Positions 24,787-32,850 of a stretch of DNA of 40,211 bases are shown piece after piece. The position numbers were made by a program, and so were the translations under genes. The DNA lies in assembly GCA_030524715.1 (NCBI GenBank), contig JAUNGB010000046.1, forward strand, positions 1-40,211, written 5' to 3'. This DNA is from Eubacteriales bacterium (lineage in GTDB: Bacteria > Bacillota > Clostridia > Lachnospirales > Lachnospiraceae). The notes under the pieces are model-generated. The model worked only from the letters and a program-made list of their open reading frames with translations, was not told the DNA's origin and ran no database searches. Positions within the stretch are counted from its first letter, which is position 1, and the number at the start of each line of letters is the position of its first letter.

Positions 24787-25549
24787 AACACACGCACACT
24801 ATGATGATGAAGCCTTTGATCCTGACAGAGAAACGCTTCTGGCTTCTATGGAGGCAAATGGTATCGGAGCGATCGTTAATGCCTGCGCTTCCGTAGACGG
24901 ACTTGAAGCTACGGTGGAACTGATGGAGAAATATCCTTTTGTTTATGGCGCCATTGGCGTTCATCCGGATGACGCGGACAGGGTGACAGAAGAAACTCTT
25001 CAGAAAATCCGTCTTTTGTCCCGTCATCCGAAGGCAGTGGCCATCGGAGAGATCGGTCTGGATTATTACTGGCATAAAGAAAAAGAAGAACACCTGCTTC
25101 AGCAGAAGATGTTTCGTGCACAGATGGAGATTGCCAGAGAGGAACGCCTTCCTTTTATGATACACAGCCGCGAAGCCGCCGAGGATACGCTGAATATTGT
25201 CCGGGAATACGTCAAAAACGGCATGTACGGCGGGATTATCCACTGCTTTTCCTATAGTAAGGAAATTGCCCGGGAATATCTGAACATGGGGCTGTATCTT
25301 GGGATCGGCGGTGTGGTTACGTTTAAAAATGCGAAAAAGCTCAAAGAGGTAGTGCAGTACGCTCCCTTATCCCAACTGGTACTGGAGACCGACAGCCCTT
25401 ACCTTGCTCCGGAACCTAACCGGGGAAAGCGTAATTCCTCCCTGAATCTGCCCTATGTTGCGGCGGCTATTGCCCAACTGAAAGGAATTACCTCTGCAGA
25501 GGTCATAGAAGTAACAGAACAGAATGCGCGGAAATTGCTAAAGCTTTAG
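24776..25549 (+). CDS. TatD-family metal-dependent hydrolase/DNase
   Basis: TIM-barrel hydrolase of 257 residues. Metal ligands visible are His6 and His8 ([12 protein letters not shown]), the glutamate of [10 protein letters not shown] near 91, histidines in MIHSREA near 126 and IHCFSYSKE near 151, and the aspartate of [11 protein letters not shown] near 202. Members are 3'-5' exonucleases or D-aminoacyl-tRNA deacylase-like; the cellular role varies. The start at ATG 24776 gives the conserved MIF(D/E)[11 protein letters not shown] opening; an ATG at 24767 is a possible longer start. The gene overlaps moaC and is the last of its operon. Confidence 0.92.
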   Translation: MIFETHAHYDDEAFDPDRETLLASMEANGIGAIVNACASVDGLEATVELMEKYPFVYGAIGVHPDDADRVTEETLQKIRLLSRHPKAVAIGEIGLDYYWHKEKEEHLLQQKMFRAQMEIAREERLPFMIHSREAAEDTLNIVREYVKNGMYGGIIHCFSYSKEIAREYLNMGLYLGIGGVVTFKNAKKLKEVVQYAPLSQLVLETDSPYLAPEPNRGKRNSSLNLPYVAAAIAQLKGITSAEVIEVTEQNARKLLKL

Positions 25550-25588
25550 AAAGAATACGTGAATTTATGCTTGATGTTATACTATACG

Positions 25589-25662
25589 AGCCAAGGGATT
25601 TTGAATAAGCTGGTGTTGGGTAAAAAGATATCAGCATTGCTATCGGGTGTCCTTGGCTGATA
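25589..25662 (+). other. Structured intergenic RNA candidate after tatD
   Basis: AGCCAAGG (25589-25596) can pair with CCTTGGCT (25651-25658), and TATCAGC (25629-25635) with GCTGATA (25656-25662), two mutually exclusive stems within 75 nt. This is the layout of a switch or attenuator, but no known class was recognised and there is no T-run. Confidence 0.3.
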
Positions 25663-25751
25663 CGGGGCGTGGAAAAAGATTATAGACGTGTGCAAAGATA
25701 AATTTTTGTGAGTTTATACCCGTATTCTATACTAATTGTGCACCAGTTCTG

Positions 25752-25760
25752 TGATATAAT
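25752..25760 (+). promoter_or_regulatory. Extended -10 promoter before an exported-protein gene
   Basis: TGATATAAT (25752-25760) is a consensus extended -10; no good -35 is seen at the right distance. The start codon lies about 80 bp downstream. Confidence 0.55.
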
Positions 25761-25841
25761 GATTATAAAACAGAATTTCAAAAAGGTGTGGATTCTTATT
25801 GGTCTCTCTGTATTGGTTGTTTCTGTAGAAAGGAGGAAACT

Positions 25842-26513
25842 ATGAAAAGAAAACGTATTAAAAAGAAATTTATAATTTGTCTTGGCATAAGTATGCTTAT
25901 AATGCCATTTACAAATTACTGTTATGCAACAAATAATCCAGATGAAGAATATACGATAAGCTATAACTTAGAAACAAAAGAAACAACTTATTATGGCTAT
26001 GATAGTACTAAGCACGAGTTTTATCAGGTTGAAAAGCCTATAAGTTCGGGGCAGAGCAATGTAATATCTGATGGCACGGAGGATATTGCATACATCAATT
26101 ATGATGATAGTGTTGAGGAATGGGCAAATCCCGGAACGATCTACATTGATAAGACTCCGATAAAGGAAGATCCTGAGAGTCCATATACTATTATATTTGC
26201 AGATGATGGGTCGCCGATTGTATATAGGTACGATGAAAAGCAGCAGAATCCCTGGAGTTTGATTAATGCTTATAATCTTATTATGCTTGAAGGAACAGTA
26301 AAACGTGTAGAAAAAACATCTCTGACTTTTGTAGATTCGGCAAACCGCGAACTAAAGATAGAGATTAAAGAGGATGAAATATGGCAGGCAGGTGATAAAA
26401 TTAACGTTATCGGATTGCTTGAAGAGAACATGGAAGAGTCTAAACTTACCAAGCAATTCGGCTATTTTAAAATCGAAGAGGAGATTGGCGAAGATGGAAA
26501 AGAAGATGAATAA
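25842..26513 (+). CDS. Exported protein of unknown function
   Basis: Protein of 223 residues with a Sec signal peptide (KRKRIKKKF, then a hydrophobic stretch ending NYCYA, cleavage near 29). The mature part is acidic and rich in Tyr, Asp and Glu, with short beta-like stretches. The last 75 residues (LEGTVKRVEKTSLTFVDSAN and ENMEESKLTKQFGYFKIEEE) look like a small OB or barrel domain, but no family is recognised. ATG 25842 follows AAAGGAGGAAAC, an excellent site. It has its own promoter and terminator, so it is a single-gene unit. It looks AT-rich compared with tatD upstream. Confidence 0.8.
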   Translation: MKRKRIKKKFIICLGISMLIMPFTNYCYATNNPDEEYTISYNLETKETTYYGYDSTKHEFYQVEKPISSGQSNVISDGTEDIAYINYDDSVEEWANPGTIYIDKTPIKEDPESPYTIIFADDGSPIVYRYDEKQQNPWSLINAYNLIMLEGTVKRVEKTSLTFVDSANRELKIEIKEDEIWQAGDKINVIGLLEENMEESKLTKQFGYFKIEEEIGEDGKEDE

Positions 26514-26548
26514 ATGTTTAATAGCTTTTATTCGCTCATGGGTCTAAT

Positions 26549-26570
26549 ACCCCGCTGCTTGCAGCGGGGT
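26549..26570 (+). terminator. Perfect 10-bp hairpin after the exported protein
   Basis: ACCCCGCTGC (26549-26558), TT, GCAGCGGGGT (26561-26570), followed by a T-rich stretch interrupted by GG and C. The same CCCCGCTGC stem seems familiar from other Lachnospiraceae intergenic regions (from memory). Confidence 0.7.
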
Positions 26571-26849
26571 GGTTCATTTCTTCTTTACTGTTTTTTAGAC
26601 AATTCCCGGAAGATTTGGCGACTATGGAAGCAAGTCATTCATGTTTGATCCGATAACCCTTTCCGCCTTTCTGAATCAATCCATTTAATTCCCTGTATTT
26701 TATCATCTGATAAAGTCACAATGTACTTTGGTATACTCCTATCTTCCAAATACTTTTTTCCTTAACAAAATATATCAATATTGGAAGGAAATAAAAATTC
26801 CCGCAACTTAATGGGCGGAGTACTGGCCTTGCGGCTGATAAACAACAGA
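26571..26849. other. Gap between convergent exported-protein and capA genes
   Basis: No intact gene. Minus-strand CCGCAA and TTGCGG (plus 26805-26840 region) could form a weak stem after the capA stop. A 40-codon minus-strand frame (26639-26761) with protein-like composition, containing YIVTLSDDKIQGIKWID, is listed separately. Confidence 0.4.
26639..26761 (-). pseudogene. Possible C-terminal gene fragment
   Basis: After a TAA (26762-26764, minus strand) the frame reads 40 codons including SIPKYIVTLSDDKIQGIKW and closes with TGA at 26639-26641. There is no start codon or binding site. The composition is protein-like but no family is recognised; chance is possible. Confidence 0.2.
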
Positions 26850-27000
26850 TCAGTATTCGCTGTCATAGTCCGTATAGCTTTCACTGTAGTCCGTATAATT
26901 CTCGTCATAGTCCGTATAATCGTCATAATATCCGTTGTCATAGTCGGTATAGTTCTCATCATAGTCCGAATAATTTTCATCATAGTAAGAAGAATCATCC
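26850..27000 (-). repeat. Tandem Tyr/Asp repeats ending the CapA protein
   Basis: The plus strand shows a recurring 15- to 21-bp word TCATAGTCCGTATAATTCTC with variations. On the coding strand it encodes repeats such as DENYSDY, DENYTDY, DNGYYDDY and ESYTDY. The tract is strongly acidic and aromatic, and prone to length change by slippage. Confidence 0.8.
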
Positions 27001-28358
27001 TGATAATCTTCCTCTGAGTTCTCATATCCATCGCTGTCCACCACATTTCCGGTAGTTTTATCCACCATATTTCCATAAGCGTCGAAGCTGACATTCAGCA
27101 GGTTTGTTCCTGTAGAAGGCGTTACATTTGTGGACATGATATCGTTAAAGGTTTTTTGAAGATTTTCAACCGTAAATTCTTCCGAAAATTCGTTCTTTGC
27201 GCTGTGCTGCTCTGCCAGAGAGTTGTTGTAATCCTCCAGCATATAAGGCCCGTACTCGTTGGCGTCCCGATTATAATGCATTACCAGAGGCTTTACTGTC
27301 GGAGTCAGGATACGGATGCTGGTTTCGCCATTCAGCACAGTTTTTTCAATGGTAAACTTGGCCATTCCTCCCAGAAGCTCCAGAAAATTCTGCTGTGTGG
27401 AAACGAAATTTCCAAGAGAATAGAAAATTACTGTTTCATTGCCCTGGTCGTCAGACAGTCTTCCGTAAGGCTGCAGCACATGAGGATGTCCTCCGATGAT
27501 CACGTCCACACCCTGCTGCATCAGGAATGTTGCCCATTGCTTCTGATATTCGTTAGGCTCTGTATCGTCCTCTGTTCCCCAATGAGCAACAAAGATTACA
27601 CAATCACTGACTTCTTTTGCTTTCTGGATAGCGGCGGAAACCTTGTCTTTGTCAAAAATATCGATCATAAACTCCCTGCCTTCTCCGGCGCCGGAATTAT
27701 TTGTCCCATAGGTATAATCCAGAAAAGCAATGGTAATTCCGTTAACCTCCATGGTTTTAACCGTATCCGCGTCTTCCTGAGTCTCATGGATGCCGAGCAC
27801 CGGAATTTCCGGGTAGTTCGTCCGCCAGAATTCAAAGGTCTGCGCCATGTAGTCGTATCCATAGTCGTCAATATGATTGGTAGCCGATTCAATTACGTTA
27901 AAGCCTGCCTTTACGATGGCGTCCCCGACCTCTGTGGGAGTGGCAAAGGAAGGATATGAACTTACTGCGCTGTGGTCGCTGGTAAAAACTGTTTCCTGGT
28001 CGATGAAAGCCACGTCCGCCCCCTGGATCTCATCCAGGACATTGGCGTAAATATGGTCATAGTTCCATTCGCCGGATTCGCTCTGGCCCGATTCATAAAG
28101 TGAGGTATGGTACAGATTATCCCCGACTGCAATAACGTCAGCCGTAGATACCTGGGGCGTATTTGCTTCAAGCTCCGCTTTTTCCTTCTCCCGTTCCGCT
28201 GCTTCCGCCGCCTGCTTTGCGGGCTTTCGGATCATATTATAGTCTACCTGATAAAAGATAAATACCAGAACGACTAATACCGCCACGGAACAGATCAGGC
28301 TGATCCGCGAGTTGCTTTTTTCTCTGTAATTTAATGGAAGATTTTTTCTTTTTTTCAT
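26850..28358 (-). CDS. CapA-family (PGA_cap) membrane-anchored protein
   Basis: Protein of 502 residues of the CapA metallophosphoesterase-like family, linked to poly-gamma-glutamate capsule or related wall polymers. One N-terminal membrane anchor (about 17-38) places the rest outside. Family motifs are VSTADVIAVGDNLYH, ADVAFIDQETVF, IESATNHIDDYG, VIFVAHWGTEDDTEPNEYQ, IIGGHPHVLQP and IFYSLGNFVSTQ. The last 50 or so residues are an unusual tandem tail of Tyr/Asp/Glu repeats (DENYTDYD type). The start is ATG 28358 on the minus strand, preceded by GAAAGGAACGTG. No pgs synthesis gene is nearby, so the true substrate is open. Confidence 0.9.
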   Translation of the reverse strand: MKKRKNLPLNYREKSNSRISLICSVAVLVVLVFIFYQVDYNMIRKPAKQAAEAAEREKEKAELEANTPQVSTADVIAVGDNLYHTSLYESGQSESGEWNYDHIYANVLDEIQGADVAFIDQETVFTSDHSAVSSYPSFATPTEVGDAIVKAGFNVIESATNHIDDYGYDYMAQTFEFWRTNYPEIPVLGIHETQEDADTVKTMEVNGITIAFLDYTYGTNNSGAGEGREFMIDIFDKDKVSAAIQKAKEVSDCVIFVAHWGTEDDTEPNEYQKQWATFLMQQGVDVIIGGHPHVLQPYGRLSDDQGNETVIFYSLGNFVSTQQNFLELLGGMAKFTIEKTVLNGETSIRILTPTVKPLVMHYNRDANEYGPYMLEDYNNSLAEQHSAKNEFSEEFTVENLQKTFNDIMSTNVTPSTGTNLLNVSFDAYGNMVDKTTGNVVDSDGYENSEEDYQDDSSYYDENYSDYDENYTDYDNGYYDDYTDYDENYTDYSESYTDYDSEY

Positions 28359-28503
28359 AACACGTTCCTTTCAGCAGGATATCAGGCAGTACATATATCA
28401 GATGCGGGATGACTCCCGCACCAGGATTCGTAGGCAGGTTTTGAATTTATACCATTATAACAAATTCCATGGGTCAAAGAAAGCCGATTATTGAAAAAAA
28501 TGC

Positions 28504-28533
28504 TTTGTATATCAAATTAATATAGTGTATAAT
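28504..28533 (+). promoter_or_regulatory. fabT promoter with overlapping FabT-like operator
   Basis: TTGTAT (28505-28510), 17-bp spacer, TATAAT (28528-28533). The palindrome TTTGTATATCAAA at 28504-28516 covers the -35 element and differs at two positions from the core of the known FabT site (TTTGATTATCAAA). Negative autoregulation is inferred. Confidence 0.6.
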
Positions 28534-28583
28534 AAAAACAGCCGAGCCGTAGAATTAAAATCCCAAATCGGAAGGAGAGAGAG

Positions 28584-29018
28584 ATGAATCATTACGAAAC
28601 CATCAACGATGTGCTGGTAAATTTATTCAATGATATTCTTGATATAGAAGAAAAGGCATTAATAACTTCCGAGTATAACGATATTTCCGTGAAAGATATG
28701 CATATTATCGAGGCTATCGGAATGAATGAGTCCAAAAGTATGTCGGTTGTGGCCAAAGCTATTTCCGTAACGGTGGGAACTTTGACGATCGCTGTCAACA
28801 ATCTGGTAAAAAAAGGTTATGTCAGGCGCGTCAGAAGCGAGGAAGACAGGAGAGTCGTCCTTATTTCCCTTTCTGAAAAGGGGGAAAAGGCGTATCTGCA
28901 CCATAAAACCTTTCACGACAAGATGGTTCTTGCCGTCCTGAAGGACTTAAGCTATGAGGAAACGGAAGTTCTTACGAAAGCCCTTGCAAAGCTGCAGAAG
29001 TTTTTCAGAAGTTATTAA
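28584..29018 (+). CDS. fabT: MarR-family regulator, FabT-like
   Basis: Protein of 144 residues, a winged-helix MarR-type dimer. Its sequence closely follows streptococcal FabT as I remember it: INDVLVNLFNDILDIEE at the start, ISVKDMHIIEAIG, then VTVGTLTIAVNNLVKKGYVR and the wing RVRSEEDRRVVLISLSEKG, ending KTFHDKMV. FabT represses type II fatty-acid synthesis genes with long-chain acyl-ACP as co-repressor and normally sits upstream of the fab cluster. Here no fab gene is near, and the next gene is convergent, so this copy is an orphan acting at a distance or has another target. ATG 28584 follows CGGAAGGAGAGAGAG. An operator-like palindrome overlaps its promoter. Confidence 0.8.
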   Translation: MNHYETINDVLVNLFNDILDIEEKALITSEYNDISVKDMHIIEAIGMNESKSMSVVAKAISVTVGTLTIAVNNLVKKGYVRRVRSEEDRRVVLISLSEKGEKAYLHHKTFHDKMVLAVLKDLSYEETEVLTKALAKLQKFFRSY

Positions 29019-30839
29019 CCGAGACACTGTGTTTAACAGTGTCTCATTTTTTTTATTTCTTTTGAGTCCGGTCTCCTGCCATATGTATTTTTTGAGGATC
29101 GGAAAGGAAACGGGGCCGATATCCAGCACCATTTTATGAAATTCCTTAAGATCAAAGGATTCCCCCAACTGATTTTGCAAAGAGGTTTTCAGATCCAGAA
29201 AATTCAGGTAGCCCCAGTAGTATTTCAGGTAGTTCGCCGGTGTTTCCACAATATACTGGAAAATATCCTGTGCTGCCGACGGGCTTTGAATGCCAAAGGT
29301 TTTTAAAAATCCGGAAACCTTTTCCAGATCCCATCCTCTGTAATGGATGCCGATATCTAAAAGTGAGTAAATACAAAGGTTTACACTTCTGTTCAGCCAC
29401 GCCAGGCGGGTGAGATCGGCTGCCGCCGGGTCGTCCAGAAGGGATGCGGCATACTGATAGGCGTAGGATTCGATATAAGTAGCCCATCCTTCCACATATC
29501 CGCTGTAATTGATCAGGTAACGGATATCTCCGGGCTCCTGACGCCCGAAGAAAACGGTCTGGTATAAATGCCCGGGAAAGCTTTCGTGCGCCAAGGTTGT
29601 GAATAATTCCAGATTTTTTGATTGTCCGGAACGGTTGATGTAGATGACATTAGGGTTTCCTGTATCCAGAGGGGGAGTGAGATAAAATGCCGGGCTCAGA
29701 TATTCCTCCATAGACTCATGAACATAGCGGATCTCATAGGATACGGAATCAAGCGAGGGGAAATCCTCCGCCATTTTTTCCTGAAGTACTGCGATCATTT
29801 CGTCTGCGGACAGAGCCGGAAGATCTGTTTTGCCTGTGAGCTTTGTGAGAAGAGAGGGCTGCTCCCGAAGCATAAGGCTGATTTCTTTATAATCCGCCAT
29901 AAGCTGCCTGGAAAGGCGTTCCTCAATTTTTTTCACAGGAGTATAAGTGCCTACCTGGCTTTGGAGAAGATAGAGATAATACTGCCGGCCGCCGTCGAAA
30001 TAAGCAAGGCCGCGGCTGCTTTTTCCGGTTCCCCTGAGGCTGGAAAGCCCTTCCATTAATTCCTGATAGGCGGGAATGACTTCTTCTGTCAGGAGTTTTT
30101 TATGCCGCGCATTCAGCTTTTTCTGCTCTTCCTCTGTAAATTTCCCGTAATCGGACAGCTTTTGGGAAAAGATCTCCAGCATGTAATTGGAATCAGGGTT
30201 TTTAATAAAGGAACTGCACTGGTCAAGGATGCGCTGCAGGGTCGTATCGCTCATAAAGCAGCCTGCTTCGGATTTTCTCTGTTCAAAGGCAAGAAGGCTT
30301 TGGAAGTAGGGACGGATGCCGGATAAAAGCTTCAGATAGTCGGCGATATCCTGATCTTCATAAAAAGCATACTCCGCCAGAAGGACAGGAAGCTGCGCCT
30401 GAATACCAAGACTTGGGCTGAAGACCTCTTCCAGAAGCTGATTTTCCCCAAGGGCGCCCTGGGTGTGGAAATAGAGAAGCATCAGGTCAAGAGTGAGCTG
30501 ATTGTCCCGGGAAAGCTTCGAATAGGAAAATCCCCGAAGCGTATCCTCATATTCCTTGCATTGGCGGTTTGTTTCCTCCGTATTAAGCGTTACGGTTCCA
30601 AGAGTAGGCTCAGGTCGTTGAATTCCCTGCTTTTCCGGGTGTGCAAGGGAATAGTGAAGAGTCAGAGTACTTCCGGAAACCTCTTTTTCGAAGACTTTTT
30701 CCGTGAATGCTTCAAATTTTGCGTCTTCAGAGAATACATGGTTGGTCAGATAGCCAATACTAATACCGAGTATCAGGACCAGACATAAAAACAGAGCTAT
30801 CCGGAGAGGTTTTCTTTTTAGGGGAAATTTAAAGGACAT
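28947..30839 (-). CDS. DUF885 family protein, predicted membrane-anchored metallopeptidase
   Basis: Protein of 630 residues with one N-terminal membrane helix (about 13-31) and a large extracytoplasmic alpha-helical domain. The zinc-type motif LAHESFPGHLYQ (about 420-431) and the downstream SYVEGWATYIESYAYQ (about 447-462) are hallmarks of DUF885, a family related to M32-like carboxypeptidases. Substrate unknown, presumably peptides at the cell surface. The start is ATG 30839 (minus), with CGAAAGGAATCCT just before. The C terminus runs about 30 residues past the usual end, through the terminator of the convergent fabT-like gene, and overlaps its last 72 bp; a lost stop codon is likely. Confidence 0.88.
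   Translation of the reverse strand: MSFKFPLKRKPLRIALFLCLVLILGISIGYLTNHVFSEDAKFEAFTEKVFEKEVSGSTLTLHYSLAHPEKQGIQRPEPTLGTVTLNTEETNRQCKEYEDTLRGFSYSKLSRDNQLTLDLMLLYFHTQGALGENQLLEEVFSPSLGIQAQLPVLLAEYAFYEDQDIADYLKLLSGIRPYFQSLLAFEQRKSEAGCFMSDTTLQRILDQCSSFIKNPDSNYMLEIFSQKLSDYGKFTEEEQKKLNARHKKLLTEEVIPAYQELMEGLSSLRGTGKSSRGLAYFDGGRQYYLYLLQSQVGTYTPVKKIEERLSRQLMADYKEISLMLREQPSLLTKLTGKTDLPALSADEMIAVLQEKMAEDFPSLDSVSYEIRYVHESMEEYLSPAFYLTPPLDTGNPNVIYINRSGQSKNLELFTTLAHESFPGHLYQTVFFGRQEPGDIRYLINYSGYVEGWATYIESYAYQYAASLLDDPAAADLTRLAWLNRSVNLCIYSLLDIGIHYRGWDLEKVSGFLKTFGIQSPSAAQDIFQYIVETPANYLKYYWGYLNFLDLKTSLQNQLGESFDLKEFHKMVLDIGPVSFPILKKYIWQETGLKRNKKNETLLNTVSRLITSEKLLQLCKGFRKNFRFLIA
29021..29053. terminator. Terminator of the FabT-like gene
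   Basis: GAGACACTG (29021-29029) and CAGTGTCTC (29037-29045), then A and eight T. It lies inside the 3' end of the convergent DUF885 coding region. Confidence 0.9.
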
Positions 30840-30877
30840 AGGATTCCTTTCGGTACATTCCGTTTTTTACTATCTTA

Positions 30878-30906
30878 TTGGAAAAGAGCGGATTCTATGC
30901 TATGAT
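30878..30906 (+). promoter_or_regulatory. trxB promoter
   Basis: TTGGAA (30878-30883), 17-bp spacer, TATGAT (30901-30906) with extended TGC before the -10. A small hairpin ACAATGC/GCATTGT (30948-30967) lies in the leader. Confidence 0.7.
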
Positions 30907-30990
30907 TGATGCAATGACCCGGAGAATAAGATTTTCCGGACAAAAACACAATGCTTTTCGGCATTGTATGTAAGACAAGGAGAAGAAAAA

Positions 30991-31914
30991 ATGACGGAAA
31001 TCTATGATTTGATTATTCTGGGCGCGGGCCCCGCAGGAATCAGCGCCGCTATCTATGCGGTACGCGCAGGATTAAATACGCTGTGGCTGGACAAGACCTT
31101 TGCCGCGGGAGGACAGATCGTAAATACCTATGAGGTTGACAATTATCCGGGTATGCCCGGAATGTCGGGAATGGAGCTTGCGGAAGCGATGGCCGCCCAT
31201 GCGGAAAAGCTCGGAATCGCGCCTGTGCGGGAAAATGTCCGGTCTGTAGAGGCTGACGGAGATACGGGTGTTAAGATCGTCCGTACAAAAAAGAATGAAT
31301 ACAGGGCAAAGACAGTGATCCTTGCATTGGGCGCCGCACACCGTACCCTTGATGTTCCCGGAGAATCGGAGCTTGCCGGAATGGGTGTTTCCTATTGCGC
31401 CACCTGCGACGGAGCTTTTTTTAAAGACAGGACGTGTGTCGTGGTAGGAGGCGGGAACGTAGCCGTGGAGGACGCTGTTTTTCTGGCCCGTATCTGTAAG
31501 AAGGTATATGTGGTTCATCGCCGGGACAGGCTTCGCGCGGACGGTATCCTTCAGGAAAGGCTGTTTGCCTGTGAAAATGTGGAAATGATATGGGACAGCG
31601 TCGTCCTTGCCATTGAAGGAACAGAGCAGGTAACTGCAGTTCAGGTACGCAATGTAAAAAGCGGAGAAACGCAGACCTTAGAAGCTGACGGCGTGTTCAT
31701 AGCCGTAGGAATCGTGCCCAATACAAAGCTGTTGGAAGGCTTTGTGCGGCTGGATGAAAACGGATATGTCATAGCCGGGGAGGAAGGGATAACCAGCGCT
31801 CCCGGAGTGTTTGCTGCGGGCGATATCCGTACAAAAGCCCTCCGGCAGGTGGTCACGGCAGTCTCCGACGGCGCCAATGCAGTGGCGTCTGTTCAGAAGT
31901 ATTTGAGCCGTTAA
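30991..31914 (+). CDS. trxB: Thioredoxin reductase (NADPH, FAD)
   Basis: Flavoenzyme of 307 residues, typical low-molecular-weight TrxB length. The FAD-binding GAGPAGISAAIY lies near 11-22, the redox-active disulfide Cys136-Ala-Thr-Cys139 (SYCATCDGAFF), the NADPH-binding GGGNVAVEDAVFLA near 151-164, and the second FAD motif GVFAAGDIR near 271-279. It passes electrons from NADPH to thioredoxin in the cytoplasm. The start is ATG 30991, with CAAGGAGAAG upstream. No thioredoxin gene is adjacent. It is divergent from the DUF885 gene and has its own promoter. Confidence 0.95.
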   Translation: MTEIYDLIILGAGPAGISAAIYAVRAGLNTLWLDKTFAAGGQIVNTYEVDNYPGMPGMSGMELAEAMAAHAEKLGIAPVRENVRSVEADGDTGVKIVRTKKNEYRAKTVILALGAAHRTLDVPGESELAGMGVSYCATCDGAFFKDRTCVVVGGGNVAVEDAVFLARICKKVYVVHRRDRLRADGILQERLFACENVEMIWDSVVLAIEGTEQVTAVQVRNVKSGETQTLEADGVFIAVGIVPNTKLLEGFVRLDENGYVIAGEEGITSAPGVFAAGDIRTKALRQVVTAVSDGANAVASVQKYLSR

Positions 31915-31916
31915 AT

Positions 31917-31945
31917 TTGACAAAAGAAAAATCTTATGATATTAT
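31917..31945 (+). promoter_or_regulatory. Promoter of the NlpC/P60 gene
   Basis: Consensus TTGACA (31917-31922), 17-bp spacer, TATTAT (31940-31945), starting two bases after the trxB stop. Confidence 0.85.
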
Positions 31946-32026
31946 ACGGAACTGGTAATGACATGTTACAAAATCGTAATATTTATAAAAGAAATGTAAT
32001 GAAATTTATAAGGAGCGTATAGAATC

Positions 32027-32773
32027 ATGAGAAAAAAATCATTGTCAATATTAGCGGCCGGAGTGGTGATGCTGTCTGTTATGGGAACAGTCCCTGTATC
32101 CGCGGCGGAATTTATCGGTCCCGTACAGGAGGATACCGCAGATGTTTTTACAGACGGCGAGGAGAATGAAAATGGAGGGCTGAACCAGATCGCGACTCAA
32201 CTGGCAGAGCAGACTGAGGAAAGGGCGCAGCAGTATTTTGATGACCGCGAAAACGCGGAAAAGATTGTGGAAGCCCGCAAAAAGGCAGAGGAAGAACTGA
32301 AAAAGGCGGAGGAAGAGCGTAAGAAAGCCGAGGAAGAGCGCAAAAAGGCTGAAGAAGCCCGTAAAAAGGCTGAAGAAGTGCAGAAGAAGGCTGTAGAGGC
32401 CGAAGAGGAACGTCTTGCAAAGCGGCAGGAGATTGTAAATTTTGCGCTGCAGTTTGAGGGAAATCCATATGTTTATGGCGGAACCAGCCTGACAAACGGC
32501 GCGGACTGCTCCGGCTTTGTAATGTCTGTGTTTAAAGAATTCGGTTATGAGCTTCCGCGTGTAGCTGCCGCCCAGTGCGAGGCTGCCACTCAGAAGGATA
32601 TCAGCCAGATCGAACCGGGCGATCTGGTATTTTACGGCGCAAACGGAATTGACCATGTGGCTTTGTATATAGGAGATGGAAAGATTATCCATGCCAGCAC
32701 TGCCGCAACAGGAATCAAAATCTCCGATTACAACTACAATACCCCGGTTGCTGTCGGAACTTATCTGGAATAG
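32027..32773 (+). CDS. Secreted NlpC/P60 cell-wall hydrolase
   Basis: Secreted protein of 248 residues. A signal peptide (about 1-27, ending PVSAA) is followed by a coiled-coil linker of repeated KKAEEERKKAEEA units (about 85-130) and a C-terminal NlpC/P60 domain (about 135-248). The catalytic triad is visible: Cys161 (GADCSGFVMSVF), His210 (IDHVALYIGDGK) and His222 (IIHAS). It would cut the gamma-D-Glu-diaminopimelate bond of peptidoglycan stem peptides during wall turnover. The coiled coil probably regulates or positions the enzyme, as in other clostridial family members. ATG 32027 follows AAGGAGCG. Confidence 0.95.
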   Translation: MRKKSLSILAAGVVMLSVMGTVPVSAAEFIGPVQEDTADVFTDGEENENGGLNQIATQLAEQTEERAQQYFDDRENAEKIVEARKKAEEELKKAEEERKKAEEERKKAEEARKKAEEVQKKAVEAEEERLAKRQEIVNFALQFEGNPYVYGGTSLTNGADCSGFVMSVFKEFGYELPRVAAAQCEAATQKDISQIEPGDLVFYGANGIDHVALYIGDGKIIHASTAATGIKISDYNYNTPVAVGTYLE

Positions 32774-32850
32774 GCGAAAAAAGATACATTTTAAGCAAAT
32801 TGCACAAAATATGGAAAAAATTGTGGATTGTATAAATTTAGATACAAGTT

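Noticed and set aside
26850-27000. Repeated words at the capA 3' end as a CRISPR array
   Set aside because: Units are contiguous coding repeats without unique spacers of constant length.
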